Assembly: GCA_020631735.1 (NCBI GenBank)
Contig: CM036170.1
Coordinates: forward strand, 70,199,737 to 70,263,736
Direction: 5' to 3'
DNA length: 64,000 nucleotides
Source of the DNA: Saccharum officinarum
Taxonomy: Eukaryota > Streptophyta > Magnoliopsida > Poales > Poaceae
The position numbers were made by a program, and so were the translations under genes. The notes beneath the pieces are model-generated. The model searched no databases. It was not told the DNA's origin and saw only the letters and a list, made by a program, of their open reading frames with translations. Numbering within the stretch: position 1 is the first letter of the stretch; every line of letters begins with the position of its first letter. Of the stretch, positions 21,650 to 32,005 are shown in pieces.

Positions 21650-21685
21650 CCCGTAGCAATGTATGGGCACGCTACCCAGTCTAGT
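21650..21685 (+). other. Helitron 3' terminus (hairpin plus CTAG|T)
   Basis: CCCGTAGCAATGTATGGG forms a short stem-loop, followed by CACGCTACCCAGT, CTAG and a host T. This is the standard layout of grass Helitron 3' ends and resembles the decayed one at 5620-5649. Confidence 0.72.
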
Positions 21686-22090
21686 ACAAATTAAGAGGCT
21701 GCAAAACTTAGAAATGCTACCAAAATAGTAGCAAAATCTTGGTATCTAACACGCACCAGAAAAGAAACCGCTGTCTGTAACATCATTTGTCAAAATCACT
21801 AGGGACCCATCTATTTCTTCTACCAATCAGCACTGTGCATACAGTTGGAAGAAGAAAAAGGCATTTTTTTCAAAACACGCCCTGAAGGCATCCTGCATTC
21901 ACAAAGGAACCAAAAGGCATTGACATAGTACGAGATTCATCGGAAGCAGCTGGCTAATAACATCGTTTTGGAAAATCAGTGGGAATCTGTCTGGCTTTCT
22001 TCCCCATCATGTGAGTTGAGTGCAGATGCATCCAAAATACGAAAAGGGCGTGACCGAAAATACTGGAGCCACATGATTCAAACTTGAATA

Positions 22091-22354
22091 GCCTTGTTTA
22101 GTTCCTCCAATTCTCCCCCAAATTCCACTGTGCAAAAAGAAGATTCCCCATCACATCAAAATGTCGGCAAATGCATGGAGTACTAAATGTTGATGAAATC
22201 AAAAACTAATTGCACAGTTTTGTTGTATTTTGCGAGACGAACATTTTAAGCCTAGTTAGTCAAAATTTGGATAATTTTTACCAAATACAAACGAAATGCT
22301 ACAGGAATTCTGATACAGTGTTTTTCTTCCCTATTCTGTGAACTAAACGAGGGC
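22091..22354. mobile_element. Tourist-like MITE, CCTTGTTTAG type
   Basis: Begins GCCTTGTTTAGTTCC and ends GAACTAAACGAGGGC, with the interior blocks GCGAGACGAACATTTTAAGC and TACAAACGAAATGCTACAGG. Inverted relative of the elements at 42065, 46997, 54209 and 57003, which carry TTA or CAA 3-bp duplications. Confidence 0.65.
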
Positions 22355-22508
22355 TAAGGGAAAAACAAAATACTAGCCACGCTGATTTTGACAGTGGATC
22401 GCCAGCTGGGAGCTATGTATACCCCTCTTTTTACGGATGCCAGATTCAGCATTTCACTAAACATACATTTCCAAAAGAGATTTTTTTGATGCAAAACTAC
22501 AATCATAC

Positions 22509-22746
22509 TGTGTTTAGATGGTGGTGTAAAATTTTTGGAAGTACAGTAACTCTTTCGTTTTTATTTGGCAATTAGTATCTAATCATGGGCTAATTAGTTT
22601 TGAAAGATTCGTCTCGTGATTTACAACAAAAATATATAATTAGTTATTTTTTACCTATATTTAATGTTTCATGTATGCGTTCAAAGATTCGATGTGACGG
22701 AGAATCTTGTAAAATTTTTGGAACTGTGAAGCATCTAAACAGGCCC
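22509..22746. mobile_element. Tourist-like MITE private to copy A
   Basis: Runs from CTGTGTTTAGATGG to CATCTAAACAGGCCC. Copy B joins the flanks directly (AATCAGACAAAAGCG near 23805). Interior blocks CGTTTTTATTTGGCAATTAG and GATTCGTCTCGTGATTTACA match the family at 42065. Confidence 0.72.
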
Positions 22747-23310
22747 TTAGACAAAAGCGAAAACCGACAACAAATGAATGCGGAGGAGGATCCTGCACCT
22801 CTGCCGATGAATGCCATCCTAGCCTCCGCTGGCGCTGGGGGACGGCGGCGAGTCGGTGACGGTCGCTGCCCTGGTCCAGAGAGAGCGTGACGGCCGCCGC
22901 CTGGCGCGGACGGAAGAGACCCGCAGCGGTGGGGTGTCTGTCGGCGGGTCGTAAGGAGCGGAGAGTTTATGAGAGCTGGGCCGTGGTGTGGTTTGCTTTT
23001 GCTGCTACTGGGCTGTGAGTCCGCCAGGAAGCTAGGCTACTGGTGTCTGGGCCGGTGTGGGCTTCAGTTGAAGAAACATGAAACATTTTTTTCTTTTGTT
23101 TTTCTAAAGGAAGAACATGAAACGATTTTGACCTACTTACTGCTACAAGCAAACATGCAAGTGTAATAAAAAATTGGAGCACCAAGCTCGTTCATAATAA
23201 CACCCAATTCAGTAAGACAACGTACTGAAAAACTGAATGCTGGCATGTCATAATATCAAATACAAAAACACAGACTGACCGCATCTGATCCTGCTGGGAC
23301 GACAACAACG

Positions 23311-23475
23311 TCAGGGAAATTGACCATCGAAATTGCTTGCATTGCAACTCAGCCTTGATACCTCTTCCACCACCTTCTCTTCAACAGCAGCCTCAGCGAT
23401 TCGCTTGTAGAGGTTCCAGTCCGGTCACTCTCCGGGCAAGGCTCTCCAGGTACAAGCGAAGTTCTCCACCAGGTC
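23311..23475 (-). pseudogene. FCP1-like phosphatase last exon, copy A
   Basis: Minus-strand block homologous to 27757-27922. It has the acceptor, the frame for GGELRLYLESLA and, in a different frame, DWNLYKRIAEAAVEEK up to a TGA at 23311. One C present in copy B is missing here, so the frame differs between copies. Confidence 0.6.
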
Positions 23476-23541
23476 CTGCTCATGGGGCATTGTTAACCCA
23501 TAACATTAGCCAGTTAGCCAATCTTCAATTCTGTACTACTA

Positions 23542-23660
23542 CTCCCTCCATCCCAAATTATAAGTCATTCTAAGAATCTTAGAGAGTCAAAACATCTCAA
23601 GTTTGACTAAAATTATAGAAAGATTTATAAAGATTTATGACATCAAATAAATATACTATG
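23542..23660. mobile_element. truncated Stowaway MITE
   Basis: Left part of the element seen complete at 27989-28247, starting CTCCCTCCATCCCAAATTAT after a TA. It is cut at 23660 by the duplication junction. Confidence 0.8.
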
Positions 23661-24021
23661 AAAAACAAAATACTAGCCACACTAATTTTGACAGTGGATC
23701 GCCAGCTGGGAGCTATGTATACCCCTCTTTTTACGGATGCCAGATTCAGCATTTCACCGAACATACATTTCCAAAAGAGAATTTTTTTGGTGCGAAACTA
23801 TAATCAGACAAAAGCGAAAACCGACAACAAATGAGTGCGGAGGAGGATCCTGCACCTCTGGCAATGAAGAGCGATGAATGCCATCCTGGCCTCCGCTGGC
23901 GCCGGGGGATGGCGGCGAGTCGGTGACGGTCGCAGCCCTGGTCCAGAGAGAGCGTGACGACCGCCGCCTGGCGCGGACGGAAGAGACCCACAGCGGTGGG
24001 GTGTCTGTCGGTGGGTCGTAA

Positions 24022-25086
24022 GGCTATCCGCACTCGTCATACTCTAAATTCATCCTTTAAAAGGAATATTCCGTCCTGGTCATCGAGATTTTCTTCTCTA
24101 TACCATTTTCTCCCGCACTCATCCATCCTCTATATCTCACTCTATACCAAAAGTGGACCCACACGTTAGTTTTTTCTTTTTTTCCTCACCCGTTGCCTCC
24201 CTCGGTCCGTCCGTCCCCATTCTCTCTTTCTCCCCTACTCCTCTGCTCCTCATGGTGGAGGTGGAATCCGCCGCCGTGGTCGATCTAGCCCGGCCCGTCG
24301 GCGCTCGTCCGGTGCTCGAGAGGTCTGGCGGCTCCTCTCCGACGAGCGAGAGGCGAGCGGGTGGCCCGACGAGCTCGTGGAGGCGGCTGAGGAGCAGGCC
24401 TCGATGAGCTCGCGGATGAGCTCGCGGAGGACGGGCGGAGCGGGCATCGATGAGCTCGCGGCGACGGTTGAGGAGGACGAGCTCGCGGAGCACGGGCGGA
24501 GCGGGCCTCGACGAGCTTGCGGCAGCGGCGGTGGATGGGCGCGAGGGCGAGGCGGGCCCTCCCCGGCGCGGATCTGCTCTTCCCTCGACGACGGGCGCGC
24601 CGGCGAGAAGCGGGAGCCCGAGCTCGGGCGGGCGAGCGCCCTCCTCCCTCCTCTCTCTGTCGGTCACACGGGCGGAGGACGAGCGCGGGCCCCGTGCGCG
24701 TAGCGGACGCTCGCTACCCACGCCATGGCGGTGGAGAGCGTGGCCATGGCGGTGGAGAGCGCCAGCAGGACCGCGTTGTTGGCGGCGGACGCCGCGCGGA
24801 GCGCCCGCAGAGGGAGCGGCGGGAGGCACGGCAGGACGAGACGGCGGAGGACGAGCACCGCGTGTGCGCGTGGGAACGGCGGCGCTCCTCTCTCTCTTCG
24901 TGGCAACCGTGCGGTGGGGCCAGCGTGGGGTAGCTGTCGTCTGCTATCCGTCCGCTATGCCGCTGAATTTGGCGGATGGCGCGCGATAGCGGACGGGGAT
25001 GCAGTATCCGATGCAGGCCATTTTTACGGTAAATGATACACTATGACGTATAGCGGATGTGTTTGGAGGACCCGGTGCAGACAGTC
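24022..25086. mobile_element. GC-rich 1.07-kb DNA element inserted in copy B
   Basis: Copy A reads straight through (GTCGTAAGGAGCGG), while copy B has 1065 bp between TAA (24019-24021) and TAT (25087-25089). The ends are imperfect inverted repeats: GGCTATCCGCAC versus GACTGTCTGCAC on the other strand. Ends and 3-bp TAA-like duplication suggest a PIF/Harbinger-type non-autonomous element. The interior is very GC-rich with open frames on both strands (up to 230 codons at 24137-24829) and no recognised domain. Confidence 0.6.
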
Positions 25087-25274
25087 TATGGAGCGGAGAA
25101 TTTATGAGAGCTAGGCCGTGGTGTGGTTTGCTTTTGCTGCTACTAGGCTGTGAGTCCGCCAGGAAGCTAGGCTACTGGTGCCTAGGCCGATGTGGGCTTC
25201 AGTTGAAGAAACATGAAACATTTTTTTCTTTTGTTTTTCTAAAGGAAGAATATGAAACGATTTTGACCTACTTA

Positions 25275-25469
25275 GGCCAGTCTCAATGGGGTTTTATCAG
25301 AGTTTCATGGGCATTAATTATGCTGATGTGGCACCATATTAATGAAGAGAGAGATAATAAGAGTTTCATGGGAGTAGAGAGAGTTTCATGGTGATGAAAC
25401 TCTTCTACACTATTTCCAAAATCTGAATGTATTGGAAACAGTGACATGAAATCCCCGCTGAGACTGGCC
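25275..25469. mobile_element. Tourist-type MITE with TTA duplication
   Basis: 195 bp bounded by GGCCAGTCTCAATGGGG and CCCCGCTGAGACTGGCC, flanked by TTA on both sides (25272-25274 and 25470-25472). Copy A has the empty site with a single TTA at 23137-23139. Typical PIF/Harbinger MITE. Confidence 0.9.
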
Positions 25470-25576
25470 TTACTGCTACAAGCAAACATGCAAGTGTAAT
25501 AAAAAATTGGAGCACCAAGCTCGTTCATAATAACACCCAATTCAGTAAGACAACGTACTGAAAAAATGAATGCTGG

Positions 25577-27684
25577 TGTGAGACCCAAGCCATGGGCCAA
25601 GTTGGGACGGACCAAAAGGCGTGCTACTATAGCACTAGGTCACTGTAGCTTTAGCACAGTGTTCCCAGTTTAGTACCATACCGTCAATCAGAACCAGAGC
25701 AGACCAGCTTAAAAGCTTCAGTCTGGGAGGCTGTTAACTCCGAATCGATCCTTTTGCGCAAAGCGAGGACGAAAACGTAAGAGAGTTAATTAGTAGGTGT
25801 GGCTCATTCAATGTGTAGAGTGGGTCTTAGCCGTCTTTTTGGGTCGGGGGCGTTTCAACTGGTATTCAAAGCCAGTTTCACGGACGCTCGCCGTTTCACG
25901 GACGTATGGCTCGGGAGTTCGGACAGGTTGTGCATGGCTCTGCAAGAGCATGACACTTGGGCCAGGGAGCTGGGAATATGGACGTGGCCAAGAGAGTCAA
26001 TCATGGACATTTGTCCCGTATGGGTAAGCTAGTTCGATAGCTCGACAAGGACGTCGAGTCCTCAAGGGTGGGTGTATGTGAGACCCCACTAAATGGGCCA
26101 ATTGGGCCGGTCTGATTGGGCTAGGCCGAATGACTAGATTACTATAGCACAGAGATGTCACGGGTGTTGTAGCATCGCGGAACACTGTAGCTACGCGAGT
26201 TTAGTCCCATATCGGAACCCGAGAGGGAGTTGGACCAACTTAAAAGCTTCAGCCTGGGAGGCTGTTAACTTCGGATCGATCTTTTTGCGTGAAGCGAGGA
26301 CAAAAGCGCAAGAGAGTTAATTAGCAGGTGTGGCTCATTCAACGTGTAGAGTGGGTCTTAGCCGTCTTCCCGGGTCGTGGCGTTACAAATGGTATTTAGA
26401 GCCAACTCTTGCAGTTTCACGGACGTATGGCTCGGGAGCTCGGACAGGTTGTGCATGGCTCTGTAAGAGCATGACACTTAGGACGGGGAGCTGGGAATAC
26501 GGACGTGGCCAAGAGAGTCGATCCTGGACATTTGTCCCGTATGGGTAGGCTGGTTCGATAGCTCGACGAGGACGTCGAGTTCTCAAGGGTGGGTGTATGT
26601 GAGACCTAGCCCATGGGCCAAGTTGGGCCGGACCAAAAGGCGTGATACTGTAGCGTTGGGTCACTGTAGCTTCGGCACAGTGTTCCCAATTTAGTATCAT
26701 ACCGTCAATTAGAACCAGAGCAGACCAGCTTAAAAGCTTTAGCCTAGGAGGCTGTTAACTCCGGATTAATCCTTTTGCACGAAGCGAGGACGAAAGCGCA
26801 ATAAAGTTAATTAGTAGGTGTGGCTCATTTAATGTGTAGAGTGGGTCTTAGCCGTCTTCCTGGGTTGGGGCGTTACAAATTACATGAGACCCCACTAAAT
26901 GGGCCGAATGGATGGACTACTGTAGCACAAAGGTGTCACGAGTACTGTAGCGTCGCGAAACACTGTAGCTACATGAGTTTAGTCCATATCGGAACCTGAG
27001 AGGGAGTTGGACCAGGTTAAAAGCTTCAGCCTGGGAGGCTGTTAACTCTAGATCGATCCTTTTGCGTGAAGCGAGGACGAAAGCGCAAGAAAGTTAATTA
27101 GTAGGTGTGTCTCATTTAATGTGTAGAGTGGGTCTTAGCCGTCTTTTCTGGATCGGGACGTTACAAATGGTATCAGAGCCAACTCTCACGGTTTCATGGA
27201 CGTATGGCTCGAGAGCTCGGACAAGTTGCATATGGCTCTGTAAGAGCATGCCACTTGTGCCGGGGAGCTGGGAATACGGACGTGGCCAAGAGAGTCGATC
27301 TTGTACATTTGTCCCGTATGGTAAGCTGGTTCGATAGCTCGACGAGGACGTCGAGTCCTCAAGGGTGGGTGTATATAAGACCCCACTAAATGGGTCAATT
27401 GGACCGGTCTGATTGGGCTAGGCCGAATGGATGGATTACTGAAGCGCAGAGGTGTCATGGGTACTGTAGCATCGTGGAACTCTATAGCTGCGCGAGTTTA
27501 GTCCATATCAGAACCTGAGAGGGAGTTGGACTAGCTTAAAAGCTTCAGCCTGGGAGGCTGTTAACCCCGGATCGATCCTTTTGCGTGAAGTGAGGACGAA
27601 AGCGCAAGAGAGTTAATTAGTAGGTGTGGCTCATTCAATGTGTAGAGTGGATCTTAGCCGTCTTTTCTGGGTCAGGGCGTTACA
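25577..27684 (+). mobile_element. TRIM retrotransposon array with five LTRs
   Basis: Order: LTR1 25577-25857, internal, LTR2 26077-26387, internal, LTR3 26598-26877, seven bases, LTR4 26885-27165, internal, LTR5 27374-27684. LTRs run from about TGTGAGACC to GTTACA. Each internal stretch is only about 210-220 bp, starts with a TGGTAT(C/T)-type primer site and ends with the purine tract CTCAAGGGTGGGTG. No proteins are encoded, so it is a terminal-repeat retrotransposon in miniature. LTR1 and LTR3 share one U3 type (CCATGGGCCAAGTTGG); LTR2, LTR4 and LTR5 another (CCACTAAATGGG). The whole block is flanked by GCTGG (25572-25576, 27685-27689), with the single-copy empty site at 23239-23243. Confidence 0.88.
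27168..27180 (+). other. TRIM primer binding site
   Basis: TGGTATCAGAGCC three bases after LTR4 matches the initiator tRNA-Met complement exactly. Diverged versions follow LTR1 (25860) and LTR2 (26389). Confidence 0.8.
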
Positions 27685-27756
27685 GCTGGCATCTCACAAT
27701 ATCAAATACAAAAACACAGACTGACCGCATCTGATCCTGCTGGGACGGCAACAACG

Positions 27757-28749
27757 TCAGGGAAATTGACCATCGAAATTGCTTGCATTGCAACTCAGCC
27801 TTGATACCTCTTCCACCACCTTCTCTTCAACAGCAGCCTCAGTGATTCGCTTGTAGAGGTTCCAGTCCGGGTCACTCTCCGAGCAAGGCTCTCCAGGTAC
27901 AAGCGAAGTTCTCCACCAGGTCCTGCTCATGGGGCATTGTTAACCCATAACATTAGCCAGTTAGCCAATCTTCAATTTTGTACTACTACTCCCTCCATCC
28001 CAAATTATAAGTCATTCTAAGAATCTTGGAGAGTCAAAACATGTCAAGTTTGACTAAAATTATAGAAAGAATTATAAAGATTTATGACATCAAATAGATA
28101 TACTATGAAAATATAGTTAATGAAGAATCTAATGATACTTAGTTGGTATCATAAATATTATTATCTTATCATATAAATTTTGTCAAACTTGAGATGCTTT
28201 GACTCTCCAAGATTTTTAGAATGACTTATAATTTGGGACAGAGAGAGTACGTTCTAAGCAAAATGTAACTACGCCTTATTAGAATGTAACTACGCCTTAT
28301 TTTATTACTAGTCTAAGCGTCTGATGAAGTCGATCGAAGCTTATTATAGTATATTACCCAGTGAGTGCATCGTCCATTCGCCCTTGTCGTTCTTGTAGCT
28401 GTAGGGGCAAGGGAAAATGGCGGTGTGCGGCTGCACAGCAGACATGCATCAAAGGGAGACAATGCAGGTGTCAAGTGTGTGAAGTATATACAACCTAGTC
28501 CAGTAGTGAGCATTAGCAGCTGTGGTAGATGTTAAGTATGAAGTAGGAACGAACAGGAAAAAGGCAGTACCGGATTGCGCAGAGCTTTGTAAGGGGAATC
28601 ATCTACGAGGAGGGTGTTTGAGTGCGAGAACTCCCCCTGCTGCCAGGGAAGGTCAAGCTCCTCCTTGTCCCACAGCTTCTCCAGCTCTTTCAGCACCAGC
28701 TGTTTGACCTTGTTTTCAAGGGTGTTCAGTCCAGTACAGGTGACAAGTC
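27757..28749 (-). pseudogene. FCP1/NIF-type HAD phosphatase, 3' gene fragment
   Basis: Three minus-strand exons with good borders: 28571-28749 (NTLENKVKQLVLKELEKLWD, then SHSNTLLVDDSPYKALRNP), 28358-28430 (PHTAIFPCPYSYKNDKGEW) and 27757-27922 (PGGELRLYLESLA, then a frame change to ESDPDWNLYKR and a stop). These match the C-terminal half of plant FCP1-homology (NLI-interacting-factor-like) proteins; LLVDDSPYKA is the conserved HAD motif. These enzymes dephosphorylate serine, classically on the RNA polymerase II tail. The N-terminal catalytic D-x-D region was not found upstream, and the last exon is internally deleted and frameshifted. A Stowaway sits in the last intron. Most likely a remnant. 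Confidence 0.65.
27989..28247. mobile_element. complete Stowaway MITE
   Basis: 259 bp with inverted ends: CTCCCTCCATCCCAAATTAT on the left, and on the other strand CTCTCTCTGTCCCAAATTAT, continuing AAGTCATTCTAA in both. TA flanks both sides (27987-27988, 28248-28249). Tc1/mariner-type MITE. Confidence 0.92.
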
Positions 28750-28933
28750 CTGGCCGAATCGATCATCACACCCGCAAAATGAGAGAAATGAACGCATATA
28801 TAGGATAGGCTGAACCGATCAGTTCGTTCTCCATGCATGCAGTACTTACCCAAAAAAACAACAGATGATGTTTCAGTTCTCTCATCAAGATAGTAACAAC
28901 TGTGTCGACATTATCTCTCTGTTGTAAATAAAA

Positions 28934-28987
28934 GAATATTATATCATAATCAGCAATTCAGAATATTATATCATAATCAGCAATTCA
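28934..28987. repeat. 27-bp tandem duplication
   Basis: A 27-bp unit starting GAATATTATATCATAATCAG is present twice, head to tail and identical. Confidence 0.9.
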
Positions 28988-29056
28988 GCACCATGCAGCA
29001 GAAATATATATACCGACCTGCTCAAAGAGATGCAGGGGAAGTACAGACAAACAAGT

Positions 29057-29255
29057 GACTGCATCTGATCCTGCTAGCAGGGACGACGACAACAACAACG
29101 TCAGGGAAGTTGGCCATCGAAATTGCTTGCATTGCAACTCAGCCTTGCTACCTCTTCCACCACTTTCTCTTCAACAGCAGCGTCAGCCATTCCTTCCTTT
29201 CTTCTACTCGAGTAGTAGTATTCGCTTGTAGAAGTTCCAGTCCGGTCAGTCTCTG
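29057..29255. repeat. third, partial copy of the FCP1-like last exon
   Basis: Matches 23280-23440 and 27720-27870 (GCATCTGATCCTGCT, AATTGCTTGCATTGCAACTC, GTTCCAGTCCGGTCA). It has an extra 30-odd bp segment between two ATTC tetramers near 29190-29222. Shows the fragment was duplicated at least twice locally. Confidence 0.65.
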
Positions 29256-29590
29256 TGATGGGAGGCTGACCAAAAGGTAAGAATCAGTGGATTAGGAGAG
29301 GAACTTGAACTGGATCTTGGATCTCACCTGGAGTAGATCTTGAAACTGAGATGGAAATGGTGGTGGTCGACAGCGAGGCCGGCAGTCGCGTATCGATGGC
29401 GAGGAAGCGGCGGAGATGAGACAAGGAAGGCCGTAGCAGCGGCAGTGAGGTGAGGGCTGCGGGGGGATGGGCTGAGGACAGCGTCGACGGAGGCGGTGGT
29501 GGGCGAGGACGGCGTCGATGAGGCGGTGGTGGGCCGAGGACGACGGGTGGTGGCGGCGGCAGGGTGCTTTCTTCGTCTGATATCCACAGG

Positions 29591-29670
29591 GGACACGGAT
29601 CACATGCAGTGGCTATTCACACTGCAAGATAAGCAGTGGCCACATATGAGCCATTCATCCATTGAGCAAC
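29591..29670. repeat. MULE left terminal inverted repeat
   Basis: Pairs with 37247-37326 in reverse complement, about 80-85% by eye, including CAGTGGCTATT, CACTGCAAGATA and GCAACGGT blocks. Confidence 0.85.
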
Positions 29671-30016
29671 GGTAGGATTAGAGATCTTGTTTTTCCCCCT
29701 CATTTCTTTATCTCACCTTTTACTCAAACGTATGCAAAAATCATTCAAGAGCACTAGCAGACCACATTTGCAAATGAGCATATATACATGCCCACGTCTG
29801 AACATATTCAGAATATGAGTTTGCTGAATTGTCAGCCGTACAGAATAGTGCCCACAATCCCACATTAGATCTTTTTGATCCATGTCACTAATTCAATGCT
29901 AAGTCCTACATATATTTTAAGTATTTTTAACCTAAAAGCTTAATACAAAAGCTGAAGAGGAGAGCATATATATAGCACTGTTCCTATCTTCATATACAAA
30001 ATGTTTATCACCCACA

Positions 30017-30019
<3 letters not shown>

Positions 30020-30101
<82 letters not shown>
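30020..30101. repeat. (TA)n microsatellite
   Basis: About 80 bp of uninterrupted TA dinucleotides between ACAGACA and CCGCTAAA, within the 3' flank of the MULE transposase. Confidence 0.97.
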
Positions 30102-30104
<3 letters not shown>

Positions 30105-30289
30105 GCTAAAAATACCAATCATCTATCCCTCCAACAGAGTCGGGATTAGTTGTATCTGGAATAACACTTGAACTCTGAAATGAGAGAGAGAAAGGTAGAT
30201 AGGAAAATCAGCAGCTTTAGAATTTTATTTTTTTAAGATAAAGAGAAAGCCAACATACCTTAATAAGTTCAGAAAAACTATTAAGTGAT

Positions 30290-31562
30290 TCATATTGTTG
30301 AGATTTTCCCAAATTAACATTTATGTTTTCCTCATATGCTTGGAATTCTTGCACAGGGTTTCCACTTTCTTCGTGTTGTGTAGCTTTCTTTGTTGTCTTC
30401 TTGTTTGCTTTGGTCTTCTTTTTCTTCTGAAATTTTTCAACCCAAGATTTTTTCCGTTTTGACCCACCATTTGGCTTTTCTTTCTTCTTAAGACCAACAA
30501 CATTTGCAAACTGATCAGGTAAGCTGAATGGTGCTTGAACGCTAGAATTTTCAACATCAATTTTAGGTGTTTCTCTGATTTTTTCCTTCCACCTGCTTAC
30601 TGACATTGTGAAGTTCCTCTTCAACAAGGAAGCAACAATCTTTAAAATCAGCAGCTCATGAAGCCAATGGAAAGAATATCCGGCAAAGATTTTTGTACTG
30701 ATGTGTAGCAACTAACTTAGGATTTTCTATTATTTTCCTCCCATGCATATCTTGGATAGTCTCTGACCTTGCACCTCGAGTACACCGCTTCAAAATGTAT
30801 CTTTCACGAAATAACTTAATGTTCATCAAATCGAGACCTTTTAGTGCATGCCTACATAATATATCAATTCTTTCGAAGAGTCTACAACTGCATGTGACAG
30901 TCTGATCAGCAAGGTCGACTATAACTGTACGCTCTTCTTCAAGTGTAGATAATTCCCCAAGAGCTCCAATTGCAATGGAAAATTCAGTGCTTCTATTTGA
31001 ATCTATTATGTAAGCTGCTAGTGACTTTTCATATTCAGCTTGGAAGGCTTCTAAAATTACAGGTGTATATATCTTACTAGTTTGTATCAATATAGCTGTC
31101 ATCATCAAAATTCTTGGTTGTTTCTTTATAGATTCAAATTCAGCTTGTAACTCCCTCTCTCTCTTGTCTTTAACAACATGCTCCACACGCTTTAGAAACC
31201 TAACGATGTCAAGATCTGATTTCAAATGCACTTTCAATGTATTATTCAAGCTCTCGCTTAGCTGCGTACTACGCTTTCCTATTGAAAAAACATCCAGCAT
31301 GTAGCATTCAGCCCACTTGTGTTTCAACATGTAAGTGTTGTCCAACCAAGTCGATTTGCTTACTTTTCCTCTCATAGCATCAAAAGCTTCTTCAAATTCT
31401 ACCTTTCTTTCATACTGATACATGCAAGCACTGAAATCTAACAAGATACTGGCCTCTTCTTCTGTCTCAGACTCTTCTTCATCCTGAGTGCACAAGTGCT
31501 TTAATGCATTTTGCGATATATGCCAGGTACATAAACCATACCATGTACTAGTGAAGACATTG
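30290..31562 (-). pseudogene. MULE transposase, C-terminal part (SWIM finger)
   Basis: Starts at SNVFTSTWYGLCTWHISQNA, the part of the MULE domain after the second catalytic Asp. It continues through the long helical region to a SWIM-type zinc finger (CSCRLFERIDILCRHALKGL, C-x-C...C-x-H), as in FAR1/FHY3 proteins. After FFPLAS a TGA at about 30657 interrupts a frame that goes on with AADFKDCCFLVEEELHNVS. A Lys-rich tail (KKKKTKANKK) follows in another frame, so there is a stop plus at least one frame change. Joins upstream to 31821-32005 across a hAT MITE. Confidence 0.85.
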
Positions 31563-31570
31563 GACACTGC

Positions 31571-31820
31571 TGGACAAAAAGCTCGTTAAGCTGGCTCAGT
31601 GGCTCGGTACAAAAGTGCTCTGATTGGACTCATTTTTCTTTTAAAATGAAAATGACTTGATTTGGAACGACTTTCAACTTCGGCTCAGCTCGTTAGGCTC
31701 GGCTCGTTAGGCTCGTCGTGAAGTTGGGTATTAAACAATGCAAGAAATAATGATGAATAAGATTATACTAATTTCTAAAAAAGCTCGAAAAAACTACGGT
31801 TGGCTCGATATCCAGCCCTA
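31571..31820. mobile_element. hAT-type MITE inside MULE transposase
   Basis: 250 bp flanked by a perfect 8-bp duplication GACACTGC (31563-31570 and 31821-31828). The minus-strand left end is TAGGGCTGGATATCGAGCC; the other end, TGGACAAAAAGCTCG, matches from TGGA onwards. Eight-base duplications and TAGGGCTGG ends are typical of hAT MITEs. It interrupts the transposase frame. Confidence 0.88.
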
Positions 31821-32005
31821 GACACTGCCTTTCCCATTGCACTATCTTGATCAGTAAAAATTGTTTGAGGCTGTTTTTATTATGGATTGACAAAAATGCA
31901 TTGAATAACCACTTGAATGACTCAAATGTCTCATCATACATCAGAGCAGCACCAAATACCACAGTCTCTCTAAATTGGTTGAAACCTACAAACACACCAA
32001 ATGAC
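31821..32005 (-). pseudogene. MULE transposase, central part (DDE region)
   Basis: Reads SFGVFVGFNQFRETVVFGAA, then LMYDETFESFKWLFNAFL, the MULE domain between the first and second catalytic Asp. A lost base in an A-run shifts the frame before the second-Asp block, which is legible in the adjoining frame as IFTDQDSA. Bounded by the solo LTR and the hAT MITE. Confidence 0.85.

Larger units (their letters stand above)
16523..21684 (+). mobile_element. putative gene-fragment-bearing Helitron
   Basis: The right end is a convincing Helitron 3' terminus (hairpin then CTAG|T at 21684). The interval holds plus-strand pieces of two unrelated genes, a CDPK kinase fragment and an intron-containing ANTH fragment. 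Grass Helitrons are known to capture several genomic fragments in their own orientation. I could not find a TC-type 5' end; 16523 is chosen only because repeat R breaks there. The element could start further right, and other insertions lie inside. No Rep/helicase seen. Confidence 0.4.
22361..23660. repeat. tandem segmental duplication, copy A
   Basis: Starts AAAAACAAAATACTAGCCAC and ends inside a Stowaway element at TATACTATG. Copy B begins directly with the same AAAAACAAAATACTAGCC. It carries the last-exon piece of an FCP1-like gene and one private MITE (22509-22746). It preserves the empty sites of three insertions found in copy B. Confidence 0.8.
23661..28247. repeat. tandem segmental duplication, copy B (with insertions)
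   Basis: Matches copy A in order, about 95% by eye, interrupted by an element at 24022-25086, a MITE at 25275-25469 and a TRIM array at 25577-27684. It ends with an intact Stowaway. Without insertions it is about 0.95 kb plus Stowaway, the same as copy A without its MITE. Confidence 0.8.

Noticed and set aside
24137..24989. Long open frames on both strands (up to 230 codons)
   Set aside because: High GC removes stops in several frames at once; no start context, domain or splice structure. Treated as interior of an inserted element.
25577..27684. CRISPR-like or satellite interpretation of the regularly spaced repeats
   Set aside because: Repeats are about 280-311 bp with primer-site and purine-tract spacers and TG...CA ends, which is LTR structure; a plant context also excludes CRISPR.
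30020..30101. Open frame of alternating Tyr-Ile residues
   Set aside because: Pure translation of the TA microsatellite.
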